Assembly: GCA_023436145.1 (NCBI GenBank)
Contig: JAEZKP010000033.1
Location: 62,001 to 126,000 of the forward strand
Source of the DNA: Fibrobacterota bacterium
GTDB lineage: Bacteria; Fibrobacterota; Chitinivibrionia; Chitinivibrionales; Chitinispirillaceae
Direction of reading: 5' to 3'
Length of the DNA stretch: 64,000 bases
How positions within the stretch are numbered: the first letter of the stretch is position 1; each line of letters opens with the position of its first letter. Positions 56,601 to 64,000 of the stretch are shown here, piece after piece. The translations under genes and the position numbers were made by a program. Under the pieces are notes generated by a model, which saw only the letters and a list, made by a program, of their open reading frames with translations, searched no databases and had not been told where the DNA came from.

Positions 56601-57326
56601 ACTGTCTGGTTTTACCTGGAAAACGGGGCACTTGATAGTATCACAGATTTTACCAGAGCACAGATGGATACCATCCTGAACTACAATGATTCGCTTATTG
56701 CCCATGATATCACTCCGGGAGGCCTCGTCGATGCACTTACCAAAGAGGCAAAACGGCCCTCTGAATTTACCAATTCCTTTTTACAATCCAGCTGGCCCTT
56801 AACAGCAGGTTCTCCTCTTATCTGCTCACCGATGCTTTGTTTCATGGACCAGGACCAGACTCCGGACCTGATAGCTGTGTCAAGCGAAGGCTGGGTTTAC
56901 AGGTGGGAGATTGCCCGGAAAATCCTTCCGGATTCTCTTTTCTGGCCAATGCCCGGATACAATAACGGACGTTCATTCACCTACGGTGGAATTGCCCCTC
57001 CGGTTCTGGAAGTAACACGTGAACCGATCAGTTTTTTCAGTTATCCCAACCCGGCCAGAGGTATCAAAAATGTGACAATTAAATACCAGTTTTCAGGACC
57101 GGCTACAAATGTAAGACTCGATATATTCAGTATTACCGGATTTGTAGTTTACTCAAAGAAAAAGATGGGAAATCCACCGGAAGAATTAACTGGAAGTTAT
57201 CCGAGCTGGAATGAACACAATGTCTCGATTGAGAAGTTCGGTCCCGGTGTCTACAGATGCCGGCTGGAAGCAACTATCAATGGTAAAAAACATTCCAGAT
57301 TCTGGAAAATGGCTGTAATTAAATAG
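53655..57326 (+). CDS. Secreted M6-like pseudoprotease with FlgD-like C-terminal domain
   Basis: 1223 aa. A signal peptide (HVFLISLLFFTASAGFA) precedes an M6/immune-inhibitor-A-type region at ~60-420. Where M6 enzymes have HExxHxLGLPDLY, this has NQIARQLGIPDLW, so all zinc-site residues (His, Glu, His) are replaced while the flanks (GIPDLW..., GVGGFCIMDIG) are kept. Next are a jelly-roll/CBM-like part and FG-GAP-type repeats (GDLDRDNALEIVV, ADLDKDGHLDIVIS). The C-terminal domain of about 90 residues (YPNPARG, VRLDIFSITGFVVY, FGPGVYRCRLEA) is of the type IX-associated FlgD-like kind. It is probably surface-bound, non-catalytic and possibly a binding protein. Confidence 0.85.
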   Translation: MHYKGSIFHVFLISLLFFTASAGFAQKALLRTSSQKRLVETARDHQWSINFHKAKPDTIHIMAFMVEFDTDTSYLTTGNGKFEMRGGGDKEKDEFRWYFNSKDTVYKFDDHPHDSLYFINQLETAAQYFRKVSRGKLVIKHSVYSKDPDGRQYTVPNSLPKYSPGGKKKGETLEQYYERKSTGLLRFSKDAIVEVSKLPDKSPFSRLSFQPSDSTIRDESGLKTVFLIFHAGATYFTDSRRDSEADMYDVFITPDYYKYYRDSLGLAQNGILVQGKNTLLIDEVMICSETANQDSLNCGIQGILVNQIARQLGIPDLWASSGSGVGGFCIMDIGADFNGNGFIPPYPSAWVRAFMGWDEPKVAPIGVANSYSVKALSTVLENVANGKESNDTTILMVPINEHEYYLIENRQRNLSGNRNLFKYDTSDQIRKPIASYPFHVNLDSVLKTIGPSRTVSLPQNNDIGLPASGILVWHVDEHLIRQRLQYNMVNSDSTYKGVRLVEADGIPDISVKFQNILGEQVYDFGGAEDVFPYESVIDSSSKIDRVIGFGPYTSPSTRSNDGGHTWIKLQFTPQHSVQKEYSVLIRGSHHHYTSNVSDSVFKVSVQWDYLVPSWPRRAAPEEFFEPVSGNFDPSSETQELVLVSKSGKIYAWSADTLLHQGYNKKLLFVNRVDLKGDTLYNSDTIRFLDSLPQISGMPSVIANRVFMPSANGCIYSLSSLSPSEARFDTIRLSAIPSCYVCNYADSAWAVGCKNGVIFFGNFMEPLNSVKLKSDSAVNAIASLKGSSSSIAVIQSDGSLSLCTAGKNTADLTTVVPGIAPYTLVTGDLDRDNALEIVVSDSRHGLWVYKADLKLAKGWTVKPTDWPSTYTYIDTSKHSKNDRSILPVNYSAPALADLDKDGHLDIVISGTNGIYAFNYKNVLLNGWPAYLDTRYWYQRGSVQSSPAIVTGTNREPLVLFSSATGENVTFRAAKVIKADLNTGTVWFYLENGALDSITDFTRAQMDTILNYNDSLIAHDITPGGLVDALTKEAKRPSEFTNSFLQSSWPLTAGSPLICSPMLCFMDQDQTPDLIAVSSEGWVYRWEIARKILPDSLFWPMPGYNNGRSFTYGGIAPPVLEVTREPISFFSYPNPARGIKNVTIKYQFSGPATNVRLDIFSITGFVVYSKKKMGNPPEELTGSYPSWNEHNVSIEKFGPGVYRCRLEATINGKKHSRFWKMAVIK

Positions 57327-57345
57327 AAACCGGACAGGATTTATT

Positions 57346-60300
57346 GTGAAATTTAAAGCGGCTCTTTTTCTCCTACTCATACTTACATTCTGTTTGAACA
57401 GTTTTGCAGCCAGATTCAATGCATTCGGACTTAAATTCGAAACTGTTAATACCGAGCACTTCAGAATATCCTACATGAAAAATTGCGGTTATCTTGTTGA
57501 AAAAGTAAGTACAAAACTCGAGCAGCTTTATAGCATTTACAAAGACACCTACGGATTTACTCTGCCCTCAAAAACCGACGTTATAATCCTAGACAGTGAT
57601 TACAGTAACGGTTGGGCACTTGCATATACCAATACCATCACCCTGTGGAGTCATGATTCAGATTTCGAACTCAGAGGAACACATGACTGGTGGGAGGATG
57701 TCATAACTCACGAATTTGCACACATTGTTTCCATTAATGCCGGACTAAAGCTTTCCCCCACCATACCTGATCTGCGTTTCGGTTTCTTTTCGCATCCCAA
57801 TGAAAAAAACCGTACGGAGATATTTCACAGCCTGAGTACAGATATTCTTCCGTTCTGGTTTACAGAAGGTATCGCCCAGTATGAGAGTTCACGACATGGT
57901 GCAGACAGCTGGGATTCTCACAGAGACATGATTCTACGTACATTGGTCCTTTCTGACAAACTTCTTTCATGGGCACACATGCAGGTTGGATCCGGCAAGG
58001 GTGATGATTACGAAAAAAGTTATAACCATGGTTTTGCCCTGGTATCCTATATTGCCCAAAAATATGGTTATAATAAAATCGCACTGATGGTGCGTGAGAG
58101 TACAAAAATCAACCGGCTTGATTTTGACCGGGTAATAAAGGCTGTACTTGGAATATCCGGAGAACAGTTATATGAGGAGTGGAAAATTCACCTGCAGAAA
58201 ATTTACAAGCAAAAAATTGCAGATATTGGCACGCAGGTTTACGGCAAAAAAATCAACAAGGATGGATTTGTTAATCTATGGCCTAAATTTTCTCCTGATG
58301 GCTCCAGGATTTTTTTCCTCTCAAACGGGAAACGTGATTACTCCAGGAAAGTCCTTTTCTCCTACACCTTAAGTGATACAGTTGAAGAGAAACAGAGAAT
58401 ACGGCTGGAAATGGGCATAAGCGACAATTACGATATCCACATCCCAACAGGAAGAATCTGCTATTCCAGTGCTCATTCAGCCAAATCTCAGCTGTCTGCC
58501 AGCGAGGGTGGAACACGAGTCCTAGACTTGTTCATAGATACACTTCCTCCTGAAAAGAAGAAATTCAAACTTTTTCACAAAACAGACCGTCAGATCACCC
58601 GGAAAAAAAGTGTCTTCAATTCATCATTCTCCCCCACAGGTGACAAAATAGCCTACTCCCAAAGGTCGGTCGACCGTTTTTTCCTGTCAATCACCGATAC
58701 CAGCGGTAAAAATGACCGGAAGGTATTCCCCGGAGAATCTGACAGTGTTGAAATAAAATACATTTATAGTATGGACTGGTCACCTAACGGTAAAGACATC
58801 GCATTCAGCTTCATGGATAAGAAAAACCGCAAGATAGCTATCTATGACACCACCGATAAAAGTTGTAAAGTCTTCTGCAGCAGCGACTTTGACCAGAGAG
58901 ACCCGTCATTCAGTCCTGATGGAAAATTTCTCTATTTCTCTTCAGACAGAAACGGTATCTTCAACATCTATCGTTACAATTTTGAATCAAAGAAACTTGA
59001 GCAGGTTACCAATGTTGCAGGAGGGGGATTCGAACCGTCCTTATCTCCTGATGGAAAAAAGATGGTTTATGCCGGTTATGCCAGGGACGGATATGGTATT
59101 TATCTGATTGACACCATAAAAGTTCTGTCGGAAACCACAATTGACGATCCCTTCACGCCCTTAACCAGGCATCCAATAAGTTCAAATTCCAAAGCCGGCA
59201 CACCGCAAAGAGCACTCCGCGGTGTACCCAGACAACTGCTGGTAATGCCCATACTCCTGGGAGAACAAACCGTTAATCAGGATCATAATGTAAATAAAGG
59301 CAAAACGATTGTAAAAACCGGTCTTATCTTTAATCTGATCGACCCCTGGACTATCTCGGGAATGGGTTCTGAATTAAACGGATATCTGTTTCTGCAACCC
59401 AGTCACATTATCGACATGCTCAGTTTCAAAAAGGGCTTTTTTGATGTCAAGAACAATTACGATCTGGGACTGTTCGGGTCTACCCAGCTTCTTCCATTGA
59501 CACTTTCCTTTGATTACACCATGCGGGGCATTGCCGCCAGAGACTGGTTTTTCAATGAAGTGCAGGAGGAGACTGAATTTACCTATTATAACGCCCAGAT
59601 CCAGGACCTTAATTTTAAAATCTCCCACATCTTAGGCAGCGAAAACGCCAGAAAACATTTTGGGCTCCATCTGCTGGGTGGTTTTGACTTCTACGATATA
59701 CGGCTTTTACTGGATGATGTATTCGTTTTTAAATACAACCTGAATAAAGCCTTTAGAACCGGTGTAATGAGCACATTTGGAACTCAGAAATCGGAAGCTA
59801 AAAGTACTATTTCTCCAGTGGGCATGGTTGCAAAACTGCAATATGATTTCTGGGATCAACATGCTCTGAAAGAAGAAAACAGCTTTTCCACAGATGATGG
59901 TACACTGAAGGAGCGATATGATGATTATCAGTATCACCAGGTAACCGGTCACACCAAAATGGGATTACCTGCCCCCTGGTATGCACGTCATGATTTGCAT
60001 CTGGATCTCATGGGAACAGCAATCAAGGTTATTAAGCAGGACACACCAATCCCCTCATTTCTACTTCCTGCAGCCTGGATTCCAGGTTACTCCTATTATT
60101 ACCGGGATAAAAAAATCAAAAGAATCACTCAAAAAGACACTGTTGAAATCGAATACGACACAGCACAGGTAAGTGGAAAAGCGATCATACAGGGAGAACT
60201 TTCCTACAGATTCCCATTATGGCCCAGATATCTTATCGATAAGAAAGTCGGAATTTTCTATCTGGAAAGACTATATGGAGCGATCAATTTATCAGGCGGG

Positions 60301-60564
60301 GCTGCTTGGGATAACCCCTCCGATTTTAAAAATCTTGATCGTGATGATTGGCTGCTGGCTTTCGGTCTGGAATTGCGTCTGGAAGCCCAGACATTCAGCA
60401 GTCTTCCTTTCGCTCTGAAACTGCGCTGGGACAAGGGACTGGATCAGAAGGCTCCCAGAGGTGGAAACAGGTTTACATTCGCTATCGGATACGACTTCGA
60501 TAACTGGGATCTGGTTTTATTGCCCGATTACAGTGCAAACAGAGTAAAAGCACTTAATTATTAA
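57346..60564 (+). CDS. Gluzincin-type metallopeptidase with PD40 propeller and C-terminal barrel
   Basis: 1072 aa from GTG 57346 (GGACAGGA upstream). A signal peptide (ALFLLLILTFCLNSFA) leads to a peptidase-MA-like domain with the intact zinc motif ITHEFAH (~residue 123) and the third ligand in WFTEGIAQYESS. PD40/TolB-like blades follow at ~300-600 (FSPDGKFLYFSSDRNG, LSPDGKKMVYAG). The last ~400 residues are strand-rich with outer-membrane-barrel character (IQGELSYRFPLWPRYL, GGAAWDNPSDF) and end in an aromatic-rich C-terminus. It is probably an outer-membrane protein with a periplasmic or surface protease. It lies 19 nt after the pseudoprotease gene, so the pair likely works together. Confidence 0.85.
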   Translation: MKFKAALFLLLILTFCLNSFAARFNAFGLKFETVNTEHFRISYMKNCGYLVEKVSTKLEQLYSIYKDTYGFTLPSKTDVIILDSDYSNGWALAYTNTITLWSHDSDFELRGTHDWWEDVITHEFAHIVSINAGLKLSPTIPDLRFGFFSHPNEKNRTEIFHSLSTDILPFWFTEGIAQYESSRHGADSWDSHRDMILRTLVLSDKLLSWAHMQVGSGKGDDYEKSYNHGFALVSYIAQKYGYNKIALMVRESTKINRLDFDRVIKAVLGISGEQLYEEWKIHLQKIYKQKIADIGTQVYGKKINKDGFVNLWPKFSPDGSRIFFLSNGKRDYSRKVLFSYTLSDTVEEKQRIRLEMGISDNYDIHIPTGRICYSSAHSAKSQLSASEGGTRVLDLFIDTLPPEKKKFKLFHKTDRQITRKKSVFNSSFSPTGDKIAYSQRSVDRFFLSITDTSGKNDRKVFPGESDSVEIKYIYSMDWSPNGKDIAFSFMDKKNRKIAIYDTTDKSCKVFCSSDFDQRDPSFSPDGKFLYFSSDRNGIFNIYRYNFESKKLEQVTNVAGGGFEPSLSPDGKKMVYAGYARDGYGIYLIDTIKVLSETTIDDPFTPLTRHPISSNSKAGTPQRALRGVPRQLLVMPILLGEQTVNQDHNVNKGKTIVKTGLIFNLIDPWTISGMGSELNGYLFLQPSHIIDMLSFKKGFFDVKNNYDLGLFGSTQLLPLTLSFDYTMRGIAARDWFFNEVQEETEFTYYNAQIQDLNFKISHILGSENARKHFGLHLLGGFDFYDIRLLLDDVFVFKYNLNKAFRTGVMSTFGTQKSEAKSTISPVGMVAKLQYDFWDQHALKEENSFSTDDGTLKERYDDYQYHQVTGHTKMGLPAPWYARHDLHLDLMGTAIKVIKQDTPIPSFLLPAAWIPGYSYYYRDKKIKRITQKDTVEIEYDTAQVSGKAIIQGELSYRFPLWPRYLIDKKVGIFYLERLYGAINLSGGAAWDNPSDFKNLDRDDWLLAFGLELRLEAQTFSSLPFALKLRWDKGLDQKAPRGGNRFTFAIGYDFDNWDLVLLPDYSANRVKALNY

Positions 60565-60580
60565 TCACAATTGACACGCA

Positions 60581-61261
60581 TTACCCAGGGAAATAAAGAG
60601 AAATCTCCTCCACCAGTTTCTCAGCCGGTAGCTGGCCGGGAGCAACAGGTCTGTGCATAAACCCATAGGTGAAAAGTGAACCGAACAGAGGAGAAATTAC
60701 TCTGGAAACCGTCCCCAATGGCCCCATGGCAATGGTCACCACTGGTATCTTGCAATCTTCGGTAAATCTTAACAGTCGCGTTACGTCCGATCTGTTCCTG
60801 GCCATCACTGCAATTTTTACAATATCCGCCCCCTGTATTATTGCCCGCTCAACCATATCCTGCAGCACCTCATCAGTTGGTGTTTTCTCAAAATCATGCT
60901 CTGAAACCAGAATCGTTTTTCCCTTGCAACAGGCTATGATTTCATTCGATAAGGGTGTCCCCAATTCTATGTCTACACAATCTACATATGGTGAGATACC
61001 TTTAAAATAATCCAGACGGTTACCTCTGTTGAAATCGGTTTCACGAACGGTTCCGATGGAGGGAATATCAACGGCTGACCGGATTTCTTTGACATAAGAT
61101 ACAGTTTCCTCCAATGGGGCAGCGAAACAATCGACTCGCAATTCGATAAGATCGATCCCTTTTACTTTTAAAGCCGAGATTTCCTCCATAGAAATCATTT
61201 CGTCAATTATAGCAACTACTGCCGGCTTTCTCCCCAACTCCAAACTACCTATCCTGACCAT
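60581..61261 (-). CDS. aroD: Type I 3-dehydroquinate dehydratase
   Basis: 226 aa. The type I active site is visible: the catalytic His in SEHDFEKTP and the Schiff-base Lys in DIVKIAVMA, with IELRVD and the C-terminal RPVAPGQLP. It dehydrates 3-dehydroquinate in the shikimate pathway. The start ATG has GGAGAG 7 nt upstream. It is convergent with the preceding metallopeptidase gene (17-bp gap) and no other aro gene is in the window. Confidence 0.96.
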   Translation of the reverse strand: MVRIGSLELGRKPAVVAIIDEMISMEEISALKVKGIDLIELRVDCFAAPLEETVSYVKEIRSAVDIPSIGTVRETDFNRGNRLDYFKGISPYVDCVDIELGTPLSNEIIACCKGKTILVSEHDFEKTPTDEVLQDMVERAIIQGADIVKIAVMARNRSDVTRLLRFTEDCKIPVVTIAMGPLGTVSRVISPLFGSLFTYGFMHRPVAPGQLPAEKLVEEISLYFPG

Positions 61262-61302
61262 AATCTCTCCATTTTTCCGGTAATAAATTGTTATTTACAA
61301 AA

Positions 61303-62292
61303 TCATTTATTCAGACCAAGAATAAATTCAGCCCGACTGTCCAGATATTTGACCAGCCCATGTGGAATCCGCTTATGCATTCCGGAATCATGCCAGATTT
61401 CCGGACTCTCCATACAGAGGTAAAGAGTAATTTGCGGATAATGTGCATCAAACTCTTCAGCCATGGCTCTGTAAAGCGCTGTACGCAGGGGTCTCAAATA
61501 CCGTAATTTGCCATCCATGCCGCTAACCATCTCACCAGAGAAAAGATCAAGGTGTTCATTTTTCTGTTTAAGCAGAGTCTTCAATGCTGGCATGGTCCGG
61601 AATCCACCCATACTTACCCAGGCGATTCTGGATGGATCAGAAATTTTCCGGAATATATCCCTTACCACCTTACGGTATTCATCTTGCCAGTTGGTATATA
61701 CAAACATAGGATCAAAATGAAATGCCACAAAAAATCCCATTTCTATACATTGTACAGCCAGCTCGAGACGCTGATGCAAGGGGGCAGTACCCCGTTCCAT
61801 TTTCTCTATCATCGCAGGAGTGTTTAAGGAGAATCCTATAATCACCTTTTGAGGTTTTCTTATGTCCTTTAATGGTGCAATATTAGTGCTCTTTGTCTTA
61901 AACTCTACTATCACATTCTGGTATGGCTCTAATAGAGCCGCAACTTTTCTTGCCACTCCGGTTTTATGCTCCGAGTACAGGCTATCCCCGAATTCCCCGG
62001 TACCAAAACGGATCACACCGGATTTTCCACTCAGCTTGGAATGTACTTCTTTTTCCAAATCATCAGAATTTTCAAATACAATCTGGCACTGATGCGGAAA
62101 ATAAGCCTGCAAAATGCAATATTTGCAATACATGCCACATCCGGTAGAAGGTGTGAGGATCTGATAACCACAACAGAGGTATCCCTGAGTAGTTCCCGGG
62201 CAAGGTTTCCAGAACTCTCCCTTATTATGCAGTGTAACAATCGCTGAGCGGTCTGAAGCGTTTTTTTTATCAATCAGTGGTGATTCGATCAC
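61303..62292 (-). CDS. Spore photoproduct lyase-like radical SAM protein
   Basis: 329 aa, GTG start with AGGA upstream. The radical-SAM cluster motif is CGMYCKYC (CxxxCxxC), embedded in TPSTGCGMYCKYCILQAYF, the SPL-type context. RFGTGEFGDSL and VEFKTKSTNI further support the family. Spore photoproduct lyase repairs a thymine dimer in spore DNA, but relatives occur in non-sporulating bacteria with unknown roles. A Gram-negative host without spore genes in the window makes a general or unknown role likely. 41 bp downstream on the same strand is aroD. Confidence 0.88.
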   Translation of the reverse strand: MIESPLIDKKNASDRSAIVTLHNKGEFWKPCPGTTQGYLCCGYQILTPSTGCGMYCKYCILQAYFPHQCQIVFENSDDLEKEVHSKLSGKSGVIRFGTGEFGDSLYSEHKTGVARKVAALLEPYQNVIVEFKTKSTNIAPLKDIRKPQKVIIGFSLNTPAMIEKMERGTAPLHQRLELAVQCIEMGFFVAFHFDPMFVYTNWQDEYRKVVRDIFRKISDPSRIAWVSMGGFRTMPALKTLLKQKNEHLDLFSGEMVSGMDGKLRYLRPLRTALYRAMAEEFDAHYPQITLYLCMESPEIWHDSGMHKRIPHGLVKYLDSRAEFILGLNK

Positions 62293-62481
62293 TTTTTATC
62301 CTGTTTCAGATTAATAGGGACATATCTGGAAAAATAATCTATTTCAGAAACAGTTTCAGAATTAAAAGGGAAAAGGCACTCTCTAAATATTTAGCATAAT
62401 AGAACGTAATTGCTTTGCTGTATTTTATTATTTTTCTCTCTATCAATTCAGTTATATGCAATATGCAGGATGGAGGTTTCC

Positions 62482-63213
62482 ATGAATAGGTTTTTTAATA
62501 GCGGTATTTTGTTGGGCGTCATCTCCCTGCAGCTTAATGTAATCGCTGCTCCGATGATTTCTGTGGACAGCACAGATATTGATGCAGGTGTAGTTTATGA
62601 AGGAACTGGTAAAAGTGTTAAGCATACATTCACCTTGAAAAATACCGGAGATAAGCCTCTTGTTATAGAGAGAGTCAGAGCCAGCTGTGGTTGTACTGCG
62701 GTTAATTATGATTCTATAATCCAGCCGGGTGCATCTGGCAAAGTAACCCAGGAGATTGCTATTGATAGAATAAGTTTTGGAGAATTCCGCAAGTATATCA
62801 CTGTTCATTCAAATGCAAAAAATAACGAAGCTCTGCGGCTCTCTTTAGGTGGAGTACTTAAGTCCTATATTGAATTCTCACAAAGCTTTATCCAGATGTC
62901 TGCAGATACTGCAGCAAGAAAGCTTCAGGCGGAAATTGAAGTCAAAAGCACAATCAAAGATCTGAAAATATCTGAAGTTTCATTCAAATCGTATAACGAT
63001 GCTGTAAACGGACCATCCTGGCAATCATCTTTACCTTTGTATATAGATTACAAGCTGTCGGGACCTCAAGACACAAATAATAAAGACAGCTACTCCTATA
63101 AATTGAAAATAACAACTGAACTGGCCAATAAAGAGAAACAGCAGGGAAGATTTGTGATAAAAACCAATCACCCGCTCAAACCGGAAGTATCCGTCGAAGG
63201 TTCGATGATGTAA
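62482..63213 (+). CDS. DUF1573-domain exported protein
   Basis: 243 aa from ATG 62482, which follows TGGAGG at 5 nt; the frame is open 24 codons further without an SD. A signal peptide (GILLGVISLQLNVIAA) leads into a DUF1573/ASPM-like Ig fold: DAGVVYEGTGKSVKHTFTLKNTG and VRASCGCTAV. A second, less clear domain follows. DUF1573 proteins are common in Bacteroidota-like genomes and of unknown function. The stop is followed after 3 bases by heptamer repeats. The next gene begins 49 bp downstream. Confidence 0.85.
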   Translation: MNRFFNSGILLGVISLQLNVIAAPMISVDSTDIDAGVVYEGTGKSVKHTFTLKNTGDKPLVIERVRASCGCTAVNYDSIIQPGASGKVTQEIAIDRISFGEFRKYITVHSNAKNNEALRLSLGGVLKSYIEFSQSFIQMSADTAARKLQAEIEVKSTIKDLKISEVSFKSYNDAVNGPSWQSSLPLYIDYKLSGPQDTNNKDSYSYKLKITTELANKEKQQGRFVIKTNHPLKPEVSVEGSMM

Positions 63214-63216
63214 TAT

Positions 63217-63244
63217 GATTTGAGATTTTAGATTTTTGATTTTT
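63217..63244. repeat. Heptamer tandem repeat GATTTNN (4 units)
   Basis: Four abutting 7-mers, GATTTGA, GATTTTA, GATTTTT, GATTTTT, start 3 bases after a stop codon. This is the reverse complement of the heptamers at 11712-11746. Confidence 0.75.
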
Positions 63245-63262
63245 TAACTGGAACAACCTACT

Positions 63263-64000
63263 ATGAAATACGCTCATCTTTTCGGCCCGGTTCATTCCAG
63301 GCGCCTGGGGATCTCCCTGGGCGTGGATATGATGCCATTAAAGACATGTACACTGGATTGTGTGTACTGTGAATGCGGTAAAACGACCAGGCTCACCGTA
63401 GATCGAAAAGAGTATATACCTGCAGATGAGATCATTGCAGAGCTCTCAGACTACCTCCATCAGAACCCTAGACTGGATTATATAACTTTCGGAGGCAGTG
63501 GAGAACCGACACTCAATACTGCTCTGGGAAGATGCATCAGTTTCGTAAAAAGACAATTTCCCCAGTATAAAACAGCGCTTCTGACCAATGGAACACTTTT
63601 TTCCATACCTGAAGTCCGGGCAGATGTGATGTCAACAGATCTGATACTACCCTCAGTTGACGCCATCTCTGATGAGGCATTTTTCAAGGTAAATAAACCT
63701 CATCCCTCCCTTGATAACCGATGCATTCTGGAGGGCCTGAAGTCTCTTTCTCTGGAGTACAGGGGAACTCTTTGGGTGGAAGTTTTCATCATAACCGGAC
63801 TAAATGATAATCCTGAGGAATTGAGCAGCTTCAAAAAATATCTGTTGGAGATCAACCCCACACGGGTTCAGCTTAACAGCCTTGACCGCCCCGGAGCTTA
63901 CGAATGGGTCAAAGCGGCACCTGCTGAAACGCTCAAAAAAATCGCAGAATTCCTCTCCCCCCTTCCAGTGGAAATCATCTCCAGAAATTCAAGGGATGTT
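63263..64000 (+). CDS. Radical SAM protein, 3' end beyond the window
   Basis: 246 codons are visible and the frame stays open to the window end. Near the N-terminus (KYAHLFGPVHSRRLGISLGVD) is the cluster motif CTLDCVYC (CxxxCxxC). FGGSGEPTLN, LLTNGTLF and VQLNSLDRPG follow, typical of the YfkB/MoaA-like GTP-independent branch that opens with 'GPVpSRRLG'. The substrate is unknown; some relatives are annotated as Fe-S oxidoreductases. It follows the DUF1573 gene, with heptamer repeats between. Confidence 0.88.
   Translation, partial: MKYAHLFGPVHSRRLGISLGVDMMPLKTCTLDCVYCECGKTTRLTVDRKEYIPADEIIAELSDYLHQNPRLDYITFGGSGEPTLNTALGRCISFVKRQFPQYKTALLTNGTLFSIPEVRADVMSTDLILPSVDAISDEAFFKVNKPHPSLDNRCILEGLKSLSLEYRGTLWVEVFIITGLNDNPEELSSFKKYLLEINPTRVQLNSLDRPGAYEWVKAAPAETLKKIAEFLSPLPVEIISRNSRDV

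Overview
The window looks like a core chromosomal segment of a Gram-negative, AT-leaning bacterium of the FCB superphylum. The best guess is Fibrobacterota, of the Chitinispirillia/Chitinivibrionia type. That guess rests on three things: an LptD-like LPS assembly protein and RND efflux show a double membrane; two very large secreted proteins end in FlgD-like/type IX-style C-terminal domains; and a PorV/UPF0164-like outer-membrane protein is present. The taxonomic call is inference and was not checked by search. No prophage, IS element, CRISPR array or rRNA operon was seen.

Layout. 1-1.3 kb: 3' end of an SDR oxidoreductase, a low-molecular-weight tyrosine phosphatase and a small Cys-rich protein. 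1.3-6.5 kb: a 1719-aa secreted Ig-domain protein whose gene carries a G9 tract. 6.6-8.2 kb: rluD-like and lspA overlapping. 8.4-11.4 kb: UbiA-family prenyltransferase, an orphan DNA methyltransferase and a PAP2 phosphatase. 11.4-11.75 kb: a 22-bp minisatellite next to heptamer repeats. 11.7-16.2 kb: smc, a membrane-anchored GyrI-like protein and a GGCT-fold protein. 16.6-18.1 kb: an unknown protein and a secreted acetolactate decarboxylase. 18.4-24.2 kb: an efflux operon in which the RND pump and the TolC-like outer-membrane factor are one polypeptide. 24.4-28.2 kb: tex, a histone-H1-like Lys/Ala-rich protein with a good promoter and terminator, and a LOG protein.

28.3-30.2 kb: an L,D-transpeptidase and a Mur ligase with overlapping genes. 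30.3-37.0 kb: a tight five-gene run holding class I aldolase, Ku, LigD (end joining), a nucleotidyltransferase-like/lipid-kinase fusion and a degenerate HAD-IB protein. 37.17-37.30 kb: a likely new small RNA with its own promoter, three stem-loops and an intrinsic terminator. 37.3-43.3 kb: an overlapping XPB-N-like, dnaE, plsC operon. 43.5-46.1 kb: a Trm112 protein and an envelope set (PEGA, FGE-sulfatase fold, membrane protein). 46.3-48.9 kb: lptD, then tRNA-Gly(CCC).

49.2-60.6 kb: icd, then a secretion/surface set. This is a membrane-anchored Cys/His-motif protein, a PorV-like barrel with an inserted beta-propeller, an M6-like pseudoprotease with all zinc-site residues replaced, and a HEFAH metallopeptidase/PD40/barrel protein. 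60.6-64 kb: aroD, a spore-photoproduct-lyase-like radical SAM protein, a DUF1573 protein and a second radical SAM protein cut by the window end. The observations most worth following are the small RNA, the RND-TolC fusion, the propeller-in-PorV and pseudoprotease pair, the lipid-kinase fusion, the G9 tract and the repeat family.
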